A stretch of 64,000 nucleotides of DNA from Portunus trituberculatus (GCF_017591435.1 NC_059301.1:36406050-36470049), one strand, 5' to 3'. Numbered from the stretch's first letter, positions 45,427 through 57,434 are shown. Notes: generated from the letters alone by a model not told the origin. Program-made: numbers and translations.

Positions 45427-47740
45427 TCCACCAAGGGAGTACCGGTGGCCGGATGTGGACGAGCCAGGGCCCTAAGGGAGTCTCATGGAGTCTCATGGAG
45501 AGTAGAGTCATGGCAGCAGCATTACTCTTGGAAGACTGGAATGCCTCCTGCAGCTTGGCCTCATCAAAGAGGAGAGGAGAAAAGATGGGGGACCGTCTAA
45601 GGATGCCCTTCTCCACCTGAGAGAAGGTGGGTCTGAGGTGGGCAATGTAGGACTCCCTTCTCCAGGCCCGAAGATTGGCATTGACGTAAGTAGAATCACG
45701 GCAGATGTCATTCAAGGCCATAAAACAGCCTTAAAGAGCTGTCCCTCTAAATCCAACAGGTGCGAGGAGAGATGTGGTACCGTCAGTAGGTGAAGGGCAC
45801 CTAAGCACCAAAAAGAGTAGTTGAGTGCATCCAGAGAACGACCAACCACTCCCTCCATCCTGGCGACCTCCTACTGGTCACGGATAACCCTCGGCTCACA
45901 GGAGCCCGAGTTCAAGGCATGGTGCAAGTCCTGGTTAACGGCAGTAGCCTTCCCTGAGCCTTCCTGGTCCAATACTGCGTACATCCTGGCAAACCTGCCT
46001 GAAGGATAACCAAGAGAAGCCGGTTTCCTGTCATTGGCGTTCAGGTAAGCATTGTTGGCTTGCTCCCTGAAGAACTGGAAGGGTTGAGCCCTAGTGAGGA
46101 GAATCGGCCCTCCCTGTGACTCAGGTGCACCAGCTCCGGGCACGAGAGGACCCTCTTGCTCAAGCCTTTGGCCCCTTGCATCCTCAAACACTGAATTGAT
46201 GTAATCCATCATGTGATGGTACATGGAGGCCAATGGGGCTGGGTCTCATCCTCCTCCAGCCCCCCGGGGATGTGGAGGGACGGGGCAGGTCCTGGAGACA
46301 AAGAGGCCGGGGATGTGGAGGGACAGGGCAGGTCCTGGAGACAAGGAGGCCGGGCCCTGCCACCCCGAACAAGAAGGCCGGGGGGAACTATGGAGTACCT
46401 GTCTATCAGTGCTATCCATGAGGAGAAGGTCACTACCCCAGAGACGGGCAGTCCGAGGGGTGCCTCCAGGAGCAGAGATGCTAGCCTCAGAGGGGAAGCA
46501 CACACCTCGAGGGGAGGGGAGGTCCTGGCGCCTCTCTGGCGTAAGACAGTGGGTTTGGTAGGACATAGGGGGGTCGGCTGACTCTGAGCCCCTAGCGGCC
46601 GAAAGGACATAGGTGGCAGCCCGTGGAAAGGGCGTGGGCAAGCCACCTGGTAGGCGAAGGGGCAGAGCATTACCCTTGCCTGGGCCCTCACCCTGTCCCC
46701 CCCCCACCAACCGGGCCTGGGAAGGAGCCAGGGCACCGGTCACCACTGAGGTGGGGCGGGACTTCTTGATCCTTCTAGCATCATCCTTAGGAGGATGAGA
46801 ACGCTTGGAAGCCACCTCAAGCCCCCAGACGGCCCCCCTGGCCCCCTGACTTGATGTGACTGCACACACCTTTTGCATCAGGACTCTGGGGGGGCAGGAC
46901 ACTGAACTTCATCAGGTCTCTGTCCGAGGACGAGGGGAGAGCTGAAAGAGGTGGGTCAGTAGCCAGGGAAGACACAGGGTTATGTAACTCTCCCAACCGT
47001 GAAGACACCAGGCTGTCAACAGAAGCAAGGAGTTGCTCCTGCCAGGATTCCAAAAACAGGGAAAGATCTATAGAGACTGGAGGCTTAGACCCCTGCTGAG
47101 AAGCTGAATCATCAGCAGTGAGCTCATCCTGAGAAATTACACTGCCTGCCTGAAGGGCAACACCTCCAACAGAAATAGCAGAGGAGACCTGAGAGCTAGA
47201 ATCCCCAGACATATGGCTCGTGTCACTGCTGATACCAGACCGGGTAAGAGAGCCCTTAGACTTACCCTTTAAGTTAGCTTTAGCCTCCCGCTTGCGCCTC
47301 AACCCGCATTGATACTTGTAGGCGGTAAGAATCTTATCCTTGCTCCAGCCAGAACACTCATCACACCTCTTACCTAGACTACAGAACTCCCTGCACTTGA
47401 TACAGACCGAATGAAGATCGTGGAGGACACTACCCAAGACCCTGGAACAGTCAGGCCTAGAGCAAATACGCCTCGTGGGCTGTGGCGAAGGAGACGTAAA
47501 CAATGCAGAAGGACCGGCAGGGGCGTCCATATGGCTGGCCAAAACACCCTCCAGGACGGGAACAGATAACCCCGGAGACACAGGAACATCACTAGAATCT
47601 TCCTCCATAGAAACAGGAGGAAAAAGAAGGCGAAAAAAAGGCGAGGAAGAAAGGAAGCAGCGGCAGAAATGCAGGTCTACTCGCTCAGCGCGCCGAGAAA
47701 TAACTGACTGGTTGTCCACGCAGTGTGCTGGCGGCAGCAA
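45263..47740 (-). pseudogene. DIRS gag-like ORF, frameshifted
   Basis: The N-terminal frame (47740-46817, 307 codons) has a Cys-rich block (CSRPDCSRVLGS, CIKCREFC, CDECSGW) resembling zinc-binding motifs, then Ser-rich sequence. It continues in other frames at 46246-46902, 45871-46233 (YHHMMDYINSVFEDARGQRL, FFREQANNAYLNANDRKPAS) and 45263-45721 (YIAHLRPTFSQVEKGILRRS), the gag C-terminal half. Position ahead of RT supports gag. Confidence 0.7.
46276..46350. repeat. Short tandem duplication inside DIRS gag
   Basis: GACGGGGCAGGTCCTGGAGAC-type units are repeated (about 46278 and 46321) with CCGGGGATGTGGAGGG between them, about 43 bp apart. Confidence 0.75.
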
Positions 47741-47850
47741 TGAGCGCCGCGCTGCCAGGCGTAGCGCTAAAGTGGGCGATTTCTCGGCGAAAAGGTATGT
47801 GGAGCAGTGGAACTGCTATATTTGGTATGAAAAACAGGTGTCTGTGACAG

Positions 47851-47855
<5 letters not shown>
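47695..47855. repeat. DIRS right inverted terminal repeat
   Basis: Inverted complement of the inner left ITR; the outer end ...CAGGTGTCTGTGACAGAAA is specific to this side and appears complemented in the ICR. Confidence 0.9.

Positions 47856-47912
<57 letters not shown>
47856..47912. repeat. (TA)n between DIRS and the right arm
   Basis: Pure TA; the equivalent left spacer is only about 13 bases. Confidence 0.95.
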
Positions 47913-47913
<1 letters not shown>

Positions 47914-47915
<2 letters not shown>

Positions 47916-48058
47916 ATGATTTTGTTTACTTTTGAAAACAAGAGAACAGATTCTCTTCTGAAGCAGAATCTCCCATCAGATAAATGCTAATATGCCACTG
48001 GAATGCAGTATAATAGTTTGGGTGAAGCATGATTTTGAACAAGATAGTCTTGTTTGTC
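47914..48058. repeat. Right arm of the inverted repeat surrounding the DIRS element
   Basis: 145 bases complementary to 40771-40915. Followed by unrelated sequence and (TA)n. Confidence 0.92.
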
Positions 48059-48072
48059 TATAACAACATGAG

Positions 48073-48076
<4 letters not shown>

Positions 48077-48120
<44 letters not shown>
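48077..48120. repeat. (TA)n microsatellite
   Basis: Flanks the left end of T3. Confidence 0.95.
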
Positions 48121-48121
<1 letters not shown>

Positions 48122-48124
<3 letters not shown>

Positions 48125-49098
48125 GCAACCCCCGTTTAACGAAGGTTCACACAACGAAATTTCGCTACAACGAAGGTTTCATTTTACTACCATCTACTTG
48201 TTTAACGAACACCAAACTCGCTTTAACGAAGTTTTATCCAGGTAATTTTTTTCAAAATTTGAAAGCCCCACCATATCATGCAAGCTGACAGGCTTTTGAA
48301 TACACCAAGAGCTGCTGGTACTAAGGCCTGCCTCAGGAAAATTCCTGGGATCCCTATAGAAAAAAGATCAAGATCAAGATCAAGCCTCTCGTGGACAACA
48401 TGCGCAACATTCACTCCCCAGTCAAAACATAACAGTGTCACCAGCAGCTTGTCTTCCCTAGCTCAACTTACCACCAAAATGCCCTGCAATTGGCCTAGTG
48501 TTCGTAAGAAGACCAGGAAGTCTCTTACTCTCCAAATGAAGCTAGATATTATTCACAGACACGAGAGAGGCCAGAAAACTATAGCAGTGCTGGCCACTAT
48601 CTTGACTCCATATTATACTGTCTCTATTTTCAAGTCAGCAGACTCTATTAAGAAGGCTGGTGAGAATGTATCTTCCTTGCAAGCTAAAAGAACCACCTGA
48701 ACTCGTGACTCTACAATGGATAAAATGGAAAGCCTTGTGGAAATGTGGTACATAAGTTTTGTATGCAGTACAATGATGCGCACTTTGTTTACATTCCACA
48801 GGTTGCCGGTTAGTGTCTTTCCCGTTTCACTCTTCCTCTCTTCATAAAGTTAAGATCATCAACATTATAAAGTTACATACATACATACATTAGTGTTAAT
48901 GACTTAAATTAAACTACCTAAATGTTTAACTTCATAATTTTTACTTTCATTAAACCTTTTACTATACTATGATGCACTCTCGCTTTGCTTACTCTCAATG
49001 GAAGTTCAAATCAGGGGTTATAATTGGTTTGCTTAACGAAATTTCGCTTAAGGAAGTGTTTTTTAGGAACATAACCCCTTCGTTAAACGGGGGTTGCC

Positions 49099-49100
<2 letters not shown>
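48122..49100 (+). mobile_element. Tigger/pogo-like element T3, non-autonomous
   Basis: Best preserved of the family: left end CAGGCAACCCCCGTTTAACG, right end inverted (...CGTTAAACGGGGGTTGCCTG), TIRs at least 24 bp, subterminal TTTCGC(T/A)TAACGAA repeats. (TA)n on both sides. Colinear with T1 and T2, sharing the same internal deletion. Confidence 0.9.
48479..48700 (+). pseudogene. Tigger/CENP-B-type DNA-binding domain remnant (T3)
   Basis: MPCNWPSVRKKTRKSLTLQM then KLDIIHRHERGQKTIAVLAT matches the CENP-B N-terminal HTH. It ends KKAGENVSSLQAKRTT. No catalytic domain. Confidence 0.75.

Positions 49101-49167
<67 letters not shown>
49101..49167. repeat. (TA)n microsatellite
   Basis: Flanks the right end of T3. 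Confidence 0.95.
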
Positions 49168-49171
<4 letters not shown>

Positions 49172-49261
49172 CATGCTGTTATAGTAACAAAAAAGTCACA
49201 TTTAAGAATCATACAGACTTTAATACCCAACTGAAATAAGTTGGTGAGAATTGGTTTCTAT

Positions 49262-52157
49262 CTTTTTTTTTCTTTCTGTAAGACGGGAGACAGGCCAAAG
49301 GCAACAAAATTTTTAAAAAAAGCACACTGGATTGACTTCCTACAGAGTTATTAAGAGTTGTCAAAAAGTAAGGAATAAATGTCTTGATACCTCCCTCTTA
49401 AAAGAAGTCACATCATAGAAAGATGGAAATACAGAAGCAGGCAGGGAGTACCAAAGTTCACCAGAGGAAGGTATGAATGATTGTGAGTACTGGTTAACTC
49501 TTGTATTCGAGGGATGGACATAATAGGGGTGAGAGGAAGAAGAAAGCCTTGTGTAGCAAGGCCACAGGAGGAGGGGAGGTATGCAGTTAGCAAAATCAGT
49601 ACAGCAGTTAGCATGAGAATAGCAATAAAAGATAGCAAGAGATGCAGCATTCCAGCAGTGAGAAAGAGGCTGAAGACAGTCAGTCACAGGAAGGGAGTTG
49701 ATGAGATGAAAAACATGTGATTCCACCCTATCTAACAAAACTGTGTGAGTGGAGGGCCCTCCAAACATGTGAAGAGTACTCCATACAAGGACGGATATGG
49801 TCCTTATACAGAGTTAGCAGTTGAAGGGGCAAAAAAAACTAGTGGAGACACCTCAAAACACCTAACTTCATAGAAGCTGTTTTAGCAAGAGATGAGATGT
49901 GAAGTTTCCAGTTTAAATTATTATGAGTAAAGGACAGACCGAGGATATTCAGCGTAGAAGATGAGAACAGATGAAACATTGCAAAAACGGGGATAGTAGA
50001 CTGTAAGGTTGTGTCGAGTTGATAGATGGAAGAGTTGAGTTTTTGAGGCATTGAACACTACTAAGTTTTCTCTGCTCCAATCAGAAATCTTAGAATGATC
50101 AGAAGCCAGGCATGATCTGTTGACTTCCTGAAGGGTTGGTCGTCACTCAAAAGATGTGGAAAAATGTAGGGTGGTATCATCAGTATAGGAGTGGATAGAA
50201 GAAGTTTGGTTAAGATCATTAATGAATAATAGAAAAAGAGTGGGTGACAGGACAGAAACCTGAGGAACATAACTGTTAATAGATTTAGGAGAAAAATAGT
50301 GGCTGTCTACCATGGCTGCAATAAAACGGACAGAAAGGAAAATTGAGATAAAGTTACAAAGCAAAGGACAGAAACCATAGGAGGACAGTTTCAAAATCAA
50401 AGCTTTATACCAGACTCTACCAAAAGCTTTTCATAAGTCTAACACAATAGCAAAAGTTTCACTGAAATTTCTAAAAGAGGAAGACCAAGACTCAGTAAGA
50501 AAAGCCAGAAAACCACTAGTAGAGCGACCTTGAAGGAAGCCATACAGGTGATCAGACAGAAGATTGTGAAATGACAAATGTTTGAGAATCTTCTTCTTCA
50601 AGATAGATTCAAAAACTTTAGACAAGAGATTAAAGCTATAAGACGGTAGTTTGAGGGATTAGAACAGTCACCCTTTTTAGGAACAGGCTAAATGTAGGCA
50701 TACTTCCAGCAAGAAGGAAAGGTAGAAGTCGATAGACAAAACTGAAAAAGTTTGGCCAGGCAAGGTGCAAGCACAGAAGCACATGTCATTACAGAGAACT
50801 TTAATAATGTAGGCATGAAATAGTCAGAGAGAGGAGGAGAGGGAGGGACAAGCCCAGAATCATCCAAGGTGGAGTTGTTAGCAAAGGTCTGAGAGATGAG
50901 ATCAGCTTTAGAGACAGAAGAGAAGGCAGTGGTGCCATCAGGATTAAATAAAGAAGAGAAAGATGAAGGAGTAAAGTTATTGGAGATGTTTTTGGCCAGA
51001 TGCCAGAAGTGTCGAGGGGAGTTGGAGTTTGAAAGATTGTGACATTCTCTATTTCTGAAAGTGTTTGGCAAGTTGAAGAACAGACTTGGCAAGATTCCAG
51101 GAAGAAATATAAAGTGTGTGAGATTCAGGAGATAGAAGGTTCAAGTACCTTTTGTGGGCAACCTCTCTATCATGTATAGGACAAGAACAGGCTGTTAAAC
51201 CAAGGTATAAAAGGTTTAGGTTGAGAAAAAGAGTGAGGAATGTACACTTTTACGCCAGGCACTATCACCTCCATTATGCATTCAGCACACAGAGATGGGT
51301 CTCTGACATAGAAACCATAATCATTCCAAGAAAAATCAGCATAATACCTCCTCAGGTTTCCCCCAACTGGCAGAGGTCAAATGTCAGAGGCACCTCCACT
51401 TTGGGGGATTCTGAGGAGAGATTGGAGAAATAGGGCAAGATACAGATTGTGATCAGAGGAGCTCAACAGAAAAGATAGCATGGCACCATAAGCAGAAGGA
51501 CTAGAGGTAAGGTAAAGGTCAAGAATGTTGGGCATATCTCCAAGACAGTCAGGGATATGAGTAGTAGTTGCTCTATGTCATAGAGGATAGTAAAGTTGAA
51601 AGCTAGTTCACCAAGATGATCAGTGAAGGGAGAGGAAAGCCAAAGCTAGAAGTGAACAATGAAGTCTCCAATGATGGAGATCTTCACAGAAGGGTAAAGG
51701 GACAGAATGTGCTCCACTATGGAAGTTAAATAGTCAAAGAATTTACTAGTCAGAAAAGTTAGGGAAGAGATAGACAGCATAGATAAATCTAGTTAGAGAG
51801 TGACTATTGAATCAAAGCCAGATGGTGGAAAACTCGCAAAATTCAAGAGCGTGGGCAAGAGAGCAAGTTAAGTTGTTGCGCACATAGACACAGCATCCAG
51901 TTTTGGAACAAAAATAAGGATAAAGAAAATAGGAGGAAACAGAAAAGGTGCTACTGTCAATTGCCTCAGAAAGCTGTGTTTCCATGAGGAAAAGAAGTTG
52001 AGGTTTAAGAGCGGAGAGGTGGTGTTCTACAGATTGAAAATTAGATATAAGACTGCGAATATTGCAGAAGTTAATGAAGAGAAAGTTGAGGGAGGTGTCA
52101 AGACATTTTGGGTTGCTACCTGAAGATCTGAAAAATAACTTCATGCGAAAGGGCAAT
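49262..52157 (-). mobile_element. LINE family E, copy E1, heavily decayed
   Basis: A different non-LTR family. Minus-strand pieces in order: endonuclease (52156-51812: FINFCNIRSLISNFQSVEHH, LLFLMETQLSEAID, CCVYVRNNLTCS); linker and fingers (51092-50688); RT (50625-50431 SKVFESILKKKILKHLS; 50400-50143 VSVLSPTLFLLFINDLN and HSYTDDTTL, where YTDD stands for Y/FADD); C-terminus (49768-49361 RVNQYSQSFIPSSGELW, SFKREVSRHLF). Many stops and frameshifts. The 3' end runs into a T-rich stretch (49262-49277), i.e. an A-rich tail. Confidence 0.82.
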
Positions 52158-52421
52158 TGACCAATTGAACAAATTAGGTAATCTATTTATACAAACATAC
52201 CACACTTGTACACTATAAGCCAAGAAATAATGGCATAACTCTGTACATGAAAAACAAACAGTATTGAGTTCACCTGTATGCATTTTTACCACCTTGCCAT
52301 TTCAAGACTACAAGTGGTACTTCAATAAATTATATCTACACAGCCCTGCACAAACTCCTAGCTAGAAGAGGCAATACACTGTGTTGGATTTAATTTCTAA
52401 AGGCTCTTAATTGTTTGCCAC
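52158..52421. other. Spacer, nothing recognised
   Basis: AT-rich sequence between LINE E1 and the TTAA element. Confidence 0.5.
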
Positions 52422-52425
52422 TTAA

Positions 52426-53542
52426 GGGGACCGTCCGGTGAGGTTTTTAAAAAATCGAAAATAAAGAGGGACGTAGGTAATTTTTTTTTCCGCTGATAGA
52501 TGGCTATTACACGATGTTAGTTTAGTAGTTACAAGCAAATTGACCCATAAATAACTGCATGAAAAATAAAAAATAAATCAATTTTTTGAAAAAAAAAAAT
52601 TTTCCTATAAACTTTGTCACCAGAGGACAGATTTCAATTTTGCAGGTATGGATATGAAGTATGTAGTATAACAAAACTTTTCCTCTCATAGAATTTTGAT
52701 TTTTTATTTTGGTGGCCATTATGAATTTTTAAATTTTCATTTTTTTTTCATATATGAAATTACATTGCGGGACTTAAAAAAAAATTCCAAATTCTAAGAG
52801 ACAAATGTAGCAGCTTCATTGAGCTTCAAAATGATACCTCAAAATTGAAAATCCATTGAGAAATGTGGGAGAAGATGCCAGATATGCCATTTTCGTCCTC
52901 TATGACCTTGTACATTTATTTGGGTTGGATATTTCATGCTCATACACCACCATGTGCATCATATATGTTTTTTAGGCATGTTTAGAATATTTTGTAAGAC
53001 TCGTATGGCACCTGGCCACCCTTACAATGATTGTAGTTATTAGTCGCTCAAAGGCGAGGGTGTCTCCCATCCATGCATGGTCAGTACAACTTGTAAGTTC
53101 CACTTCCACCATTTGTTTGGACATTGTAAGGCAAAAAAGGCAGATAAAATAGGCTGGATTGTGGCTTGCAAGGTGTGAAATAACGGGCAAGATACTCAAT
53201 AGATCCTCCTCCCATCGCAGTCACATGGACATTGAGATGGAAGGGGAGAAGGTGTACTAAGTTGCCAGCGACCACCTTTCCTTACCAAAGAAACCACTTT
53301 CTGTGGCTTTTTCCGTGCTTATTATCATCATTTATGGTACAGAGAGTGGGGAGGAGGGAAGCCCTGGGCTGTGGTGGGCGTGGCAGGGGCCCTTTAAAGT
53401 TTAAATACCCCATGTATTTTAACATATTTCCCCAAAATACTCCATAACTATGTTGTCATATGTTTGGGGATGCTCTGGTGGTGTTTTGGGGATTTTTTAT
53501 ATTTTTCAGATTTTTTGATACCATGGCCACCAGAGGGTCCCC
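52426..53542. mobile_element. TTAA-flanked DNA element with GGGGACC termini (1.1 kb)
   Basis: TTAA at 52422-52425 and 53543-53546. Ends GGGGACCGTCCGGTG (left) and, inverted, GGGGACCCTCTGGTG (right), a 15-bp TIR with two mismatches. TTAA plus a purine-starting terminus would suit Kolobok as well as piggyBac. Two short ORFs (52972-53275, minus) are unrecognised. Confidence 0.7.
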
Positions 53543-53546
53543 TTAA

Positions 53547-53815
53547 GGACACAGAGTAATAAATTCATTCACCATGTTCTAGAGCAGGAGTGGAGAACTC
53601 ATGGCCTGAGGACACATTATAGCCCCTGAAGGACCTACCACTTCACATGGCATAAACAAAGCAATCCAGCCCAATGATTCCACCCACCTGCCAAAACATT
53701 TTTACCAATTTCACTTACAAGTCAAAGCAGAGTATGTACTTCTTCACTGAGCACTTTGGACAAGTCCAGTGCCTCATATTCCTAAAAACTGTGACTGTTT
53801 TAGGAGTTTAATGTT
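53547..53815. other. Spacer; possible repeat terminus near 53587
   Basis: CAGGAGTGGAGAACTCATGGCC resembles termini of dispersed repeats with GTGG(A/C)GAAC; not resolved. Confidence 0.35.
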
Positions 53816-54410
53816 TTTTTTTTTTTTTTTTACGTAGGGAAGAGGGCCAGCCAAGGGCAAAAAAAAGAAAGTTAGAAAAAAGCCCACTTGAGTGCTGGCT
53901 CTCCAAAAAGTTTAAGTGCCAAAAGCGTCAACCAGAATTAGGGGAGCAAATGCCTCGATACCTCCCTCTTAAAAGAAGACAAGTTGTAGGAATTTGGAAA
54001 TACAGATGCAGGGAGGAAGTTCCAGAGTTTACCAGTGAAAGGGAAGAATGATTGAGCGTACTGGTTAACTCTTGCATTAAAGAGTTGGACAGAATAGGGA
54101 TGAGAGGAAGAAAAAAGCCTTGTGCAGCGTGGCCGCAGGAGGGGAGGCATGCAGTTAACAAGATCAGTAGAACAGTTACCATGAAAATAGCGATAAAATA
54201 TAGAAAGGGATGCAACATTTCGGCGGTGAGAAAGAGGCTGAAGACAGTTAGTCAGAGGAGGGGAGTTGATGAGACGAAGAGCTTTCGATTCTACCCTATC
54301 AAGCAAAGCTGTGTGACTGGAACCCCCCCAAACATGCGAAGAGTACTCCATACAGGGACGGATAAGGCCCTTATACAAAGTAAGCAGTTAGAGGGACGAG
54401 AAAAAAATGT
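53816..54410 (-). mobile_element. LINE family E, copy E2 (5'-truncated, poly(A) tail)
   Basis: Starts with a T run (53816-53831; poly(A) on its strand). An open C-terminal RT segment at 53938-54378 reads MYKGLIRPCMEYSSHVWGG, RVNQYAQSFFPFTGKLWNF and FKREVSRHLLP, colinear with E1 49361-49768. Truncated near 54410. Less decayed than E1. Confidence 0.85.
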
Positions 54411-54439
54411 GCCCCACCATAGGTAGAGAATTGCAATGA

Positions 54440-55550
54440 ACATCAAACTTTGCATCATTATCTGCCATTGAGAGGAGTGATGTCATGGTTAGATTGTTAC
54501 AATGACACAAGGGATGTAACCCAACTAGACATTTCTATCCTTATGATAACCACTGTTCTCAATGTGTGTGAGGAATTTCTCCAGCTTCTTTTGTTGCACA
54601 GCACCATCATTGGGCAAGATATCTTTAATGTTGTGCTTCAGTGGGTAGAACAGCACTCCCTTAACCTCTCTTTGTTTTGCATGCATGACAATTGATAGTG
54701 ACCCAGTAATGATGGGGAGAAGAAAGAAGATGCTTCATTATAAGTGCATCATTGTTGAGCTGCCAGACACACAGCCCATCCATAAGATGTACATCATCTA
54801 CCAAGAGTCCCTGTACATCAAGTCTATCAACCTCATTGAGATCATGTCTATCATGATGAAAGTCATAAACTACATCCTCTATCACAGTTTTAATTGCCAC
54901 TAACTTTGGGTATTGATGGATGAGATCAATTAGAACTGTAGTGGTGAGTGTTGAGGCCATGTTGTCCCATGTGTGTCACCAATAGCAAGAGACTGCCACT
55001 TTCCTTAGAACAAACTTCCCATTGCTCATCACTTCTCTAACTCATAACTGCTCACTCATCTGGCCCTGCTCAAGGATATCCCTGGGCACCTGAATAACCT
55101 CAATGTGAGATTACAAGACAAGGACATCCTTGTAACAGAAATATATTTGGCCACCATTGCTTTGAGGTTAAACTATTGAGATTAAACTGCACTTATGGAA
55201 GGCTAAGCTGGTTAATGGGTAGTTTGTATATTTTCATTACTTTGTTGCCTCTCTGCCAAAGGAATTTACCTCCTGCTTCACATGTCTGGAAACTGGATGC
55301 CAACTTTAATCTGTTCACTGCCTTCCTTGACTTCATTATGAATGATCTCTCTGCCCTAGAGTATGTAGAGCAGCTGTGCAGTTATTACTAATTCTGGGGA
55401 AAGTTCTGCATCTCCTTTCTTGCATCTTTTTTCTGCAACCTCATTTTTCCTACTGGCAAGTTTCCAAATTATATTTGGTATAATAAGTGCATTGTGGACA
55501 TGTATGGCAACACTTAATATTGCTGTAAAATTATCTTCAATGTCTGTTGC
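54440..55550 (+). pseudogene. hAT transposase relic of the GTF2IRD2/ZBED type
   Basis: The first frame (54450-54695) reads DTRDVTQLDISILMITTVLN, CEEFLQLLLLHSTIIGQDIF and NVVLQWVEQHSLNLS. The next frame (54685-54903) reads MYIIYQESLYIKSINLIEIM and KVINYILYHS. Further right HLNNLNVRLQDKDILVTEIY appears, and then the 55176-55391 frame. This order (first Asp region with DVTQLDI, helix, the H-QE-L block, HLNxLNxxLQ) matches transposases of hAT type domesticated in GTF2IRD2-like proteins. Many stops. Confidence 0.6.
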
Positions 55551-56132
55551 TGGCTTTTACACCTTACTTTACACAACTTGAAAGTATCTATTTGCAACAG
55601 ATAAGTGGTAGAGCATCAATCAATTCACTATGTCTCACCAGAAAAAAAATGTAAACAACATAAAAAATAATAAATATGAAGAAAGGTGTGTCTGAAATCA
55701 AGAAATAAGGAATGCACCAATGGCTGTATTTTGAGGCCTAGAACACAGACCACTCCTGACCGTTGGGAGAAATTCCCTAGAATTTGGAAAAAGAATCCCT
55801 TGATGTATGAATTATTTCCCTAAATGCAGACATTTTTGTGTTCTCTCCATATAAGTACAACCAATGATGCATTCTAACTAAACCCAATAGTACTATATAT
55901 GGAGAAAGGTGTCAGTCTGACGCTGAGTAATAAGGAATATATCAATGGTCATATTTTGATGCCTAGAATATCAAATTAGCATTCCTGACCATCAGAAAAA
56001 TATTCCCTAGATTTTGGGAAGTTTTGTTAATATTTCAGAAAAAATAAACTCTATGGAAGATTCACTACAACTTTTGTAAATTCACTAATTTGTATAAATT
56101 TCATAAATTTGTGGTAAATTTCAGCAAGGATG
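55551..56132. other. Non-coding; two imperfect copies of a roughly 210-bp unit
   Basis: About 55670-55830 and 55890-56030 share AATAAGGAAT, CAATGG, TATTTTGA(G/T)GCCTAGAA, CTCCTGACC and ATTCCCTAGA blocks. Confidence 0.6.
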
Positions 56133-56360
56133 CTAACCTAACCTAACCTAACGTAACCCTAACCTTAACCTAACCAAACCTAGCGTAAACCTATCATAAC
56201 TTAACATAAACCTAACCTAACCTAGTGTAAACCTATCCTAACCTGACCTGACACAAACCTATCCTAACCTTAACCTAACCTAGCAAAAAACATAACCTAA
56301 CCTAGTGTAAACTACCCTAACCTAACCTAACCTAACCTAAACCTACAGTAACCTAACTTT
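56133..56360. repeat. Degenerate interstitial (CCTAA)n / (TTAGG)n repeats
   Basis: CCTAA units in runs of two to five, broken by variants such as CCTAGTGTAA and CCTATCCTAA. TTAGG is the usual arthropod telomere repeat; this is internal and diverged. Confidence 0.85.
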
Positions 56361-56555
56361 ACATAACGTAAATCTAAGTAAACTTATAGTGAAACTTCTG
56401 TAGACTTGTACTGTAAATTTTTCCCCATATGTAAAAAATACGCATTTCTGATGCACCTCATGTTCCCCAACTGATATCCCGCATTCCTACCTGTCCCCAA
56501 GTTTGTTGGGGGTAGGGGAGAGTATAGGCAGAAACTAGAATTATACCCTATTTCA

Positions 56556-56616
56556 GCACTGTTCCCATAAAAACCGTCCCGCGTGCTCGCCTTGATTCCC
56601 AGCTCCTCCACCCAGC
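56556..56616. repeat. Left arm of an inverted repeat around (GA)n
   Basis: CACTGT...AAACCGTCCCGCGTGCTCGCCTT...AGCTCCTCCACCCAGC is complemented at 57219-57294, where a small internal duplication is present. Confidence 0.8.
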
Positions 56617-56657
56617 TGATTTGACGCCACATATATGAAGCCACGCTATTGGTCAGC

Positions 56658-57087
<430 letters not shown>

Positions 57088-57100
57088 GTAACGAATAAGG

Positions 57101-57190
57101 CAGCATTTCTCAACCTTTTTACCCTTGCGTAACCCTTCAAATACATCACGTCTCAAGGAACCCCTAAAAACAAAATCATATAACATATAT
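57101..57190. mobile_element. hAT-type MITE terminus
   Basis: CAGCATTTCTCAACCTTTTT then CCCTTGCGTAACCC and AAGGAACCCCTAAAAAC match the common CAGnnTTTCTCAACCTTTTT terminus of hAT MITEs. The opposite end was not found. Confidence 0.5.
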
Positions 57191-57218
57191 ATTTTTCATT
57201 TAATGTGATGTCCAATTC

Positions 57219-57294
57219 GCTGGGTGGAGGAGCTGGGAAGGGAGAGCCAGGAATCGAGGCGAGCGCGCGGGACGGTTTCTCGAGGACAGTGCCC
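57219..57294. repeat. Right arm of the inverted repeat around (GA)n
   Basis: Complement of 56556-56616, with about 16 extra bases. Confidence 0.8.
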
Positions 57295-57434
57295 TTATTT
57301 CTTGGCATTAATACCAAAGGAGTGACATGCGAAATAAAGTGTATAGAAGGAAAGTGTCTCAGAAATATGTGTCTTCCAGAGGTACACTTTATTTTTTTCA
57401 TGTCAGCAAGACTGACGCGAAACTCAGGATCTAC

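Larger units (their letters stand above)
40929..47855 (-). mobile_element. DIRS1-like tyrosine-recombinase retrotransposon
   Basis: Inverted terminal repeats at 40929-41107 and 47695-47855 (shared blocks CAGTTCCACTGCTCCACATA, TGGACAACCAGTCAGTTATT). An internal complementary region lies at 41150-41246. On the minus strand the order is gag, RT, RNase H, tyrosine recombinase; there is no integrase and no LTR. That organisation defines DIRS elements, which replicate through a circular intermediate and insert by recombinase. The coding regions contain several frameshifts, and a TTAA transposon interrupts the recombinase, so this copy is dead as read. Confidence 0.92.

Noticed and set aside
46213..46581. 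Plus-strand ORFs of 110-120 codons within the DIRS gag region
   Set aside because: GC-rich antisense shadows of the minus-strand gag.
40771..48058. Treating the 145-bp arms as part of the DIRS terminal repeats
   Set aside because: The ICR matches the termini at 40929 and 47855 and lacks the arm sequence.
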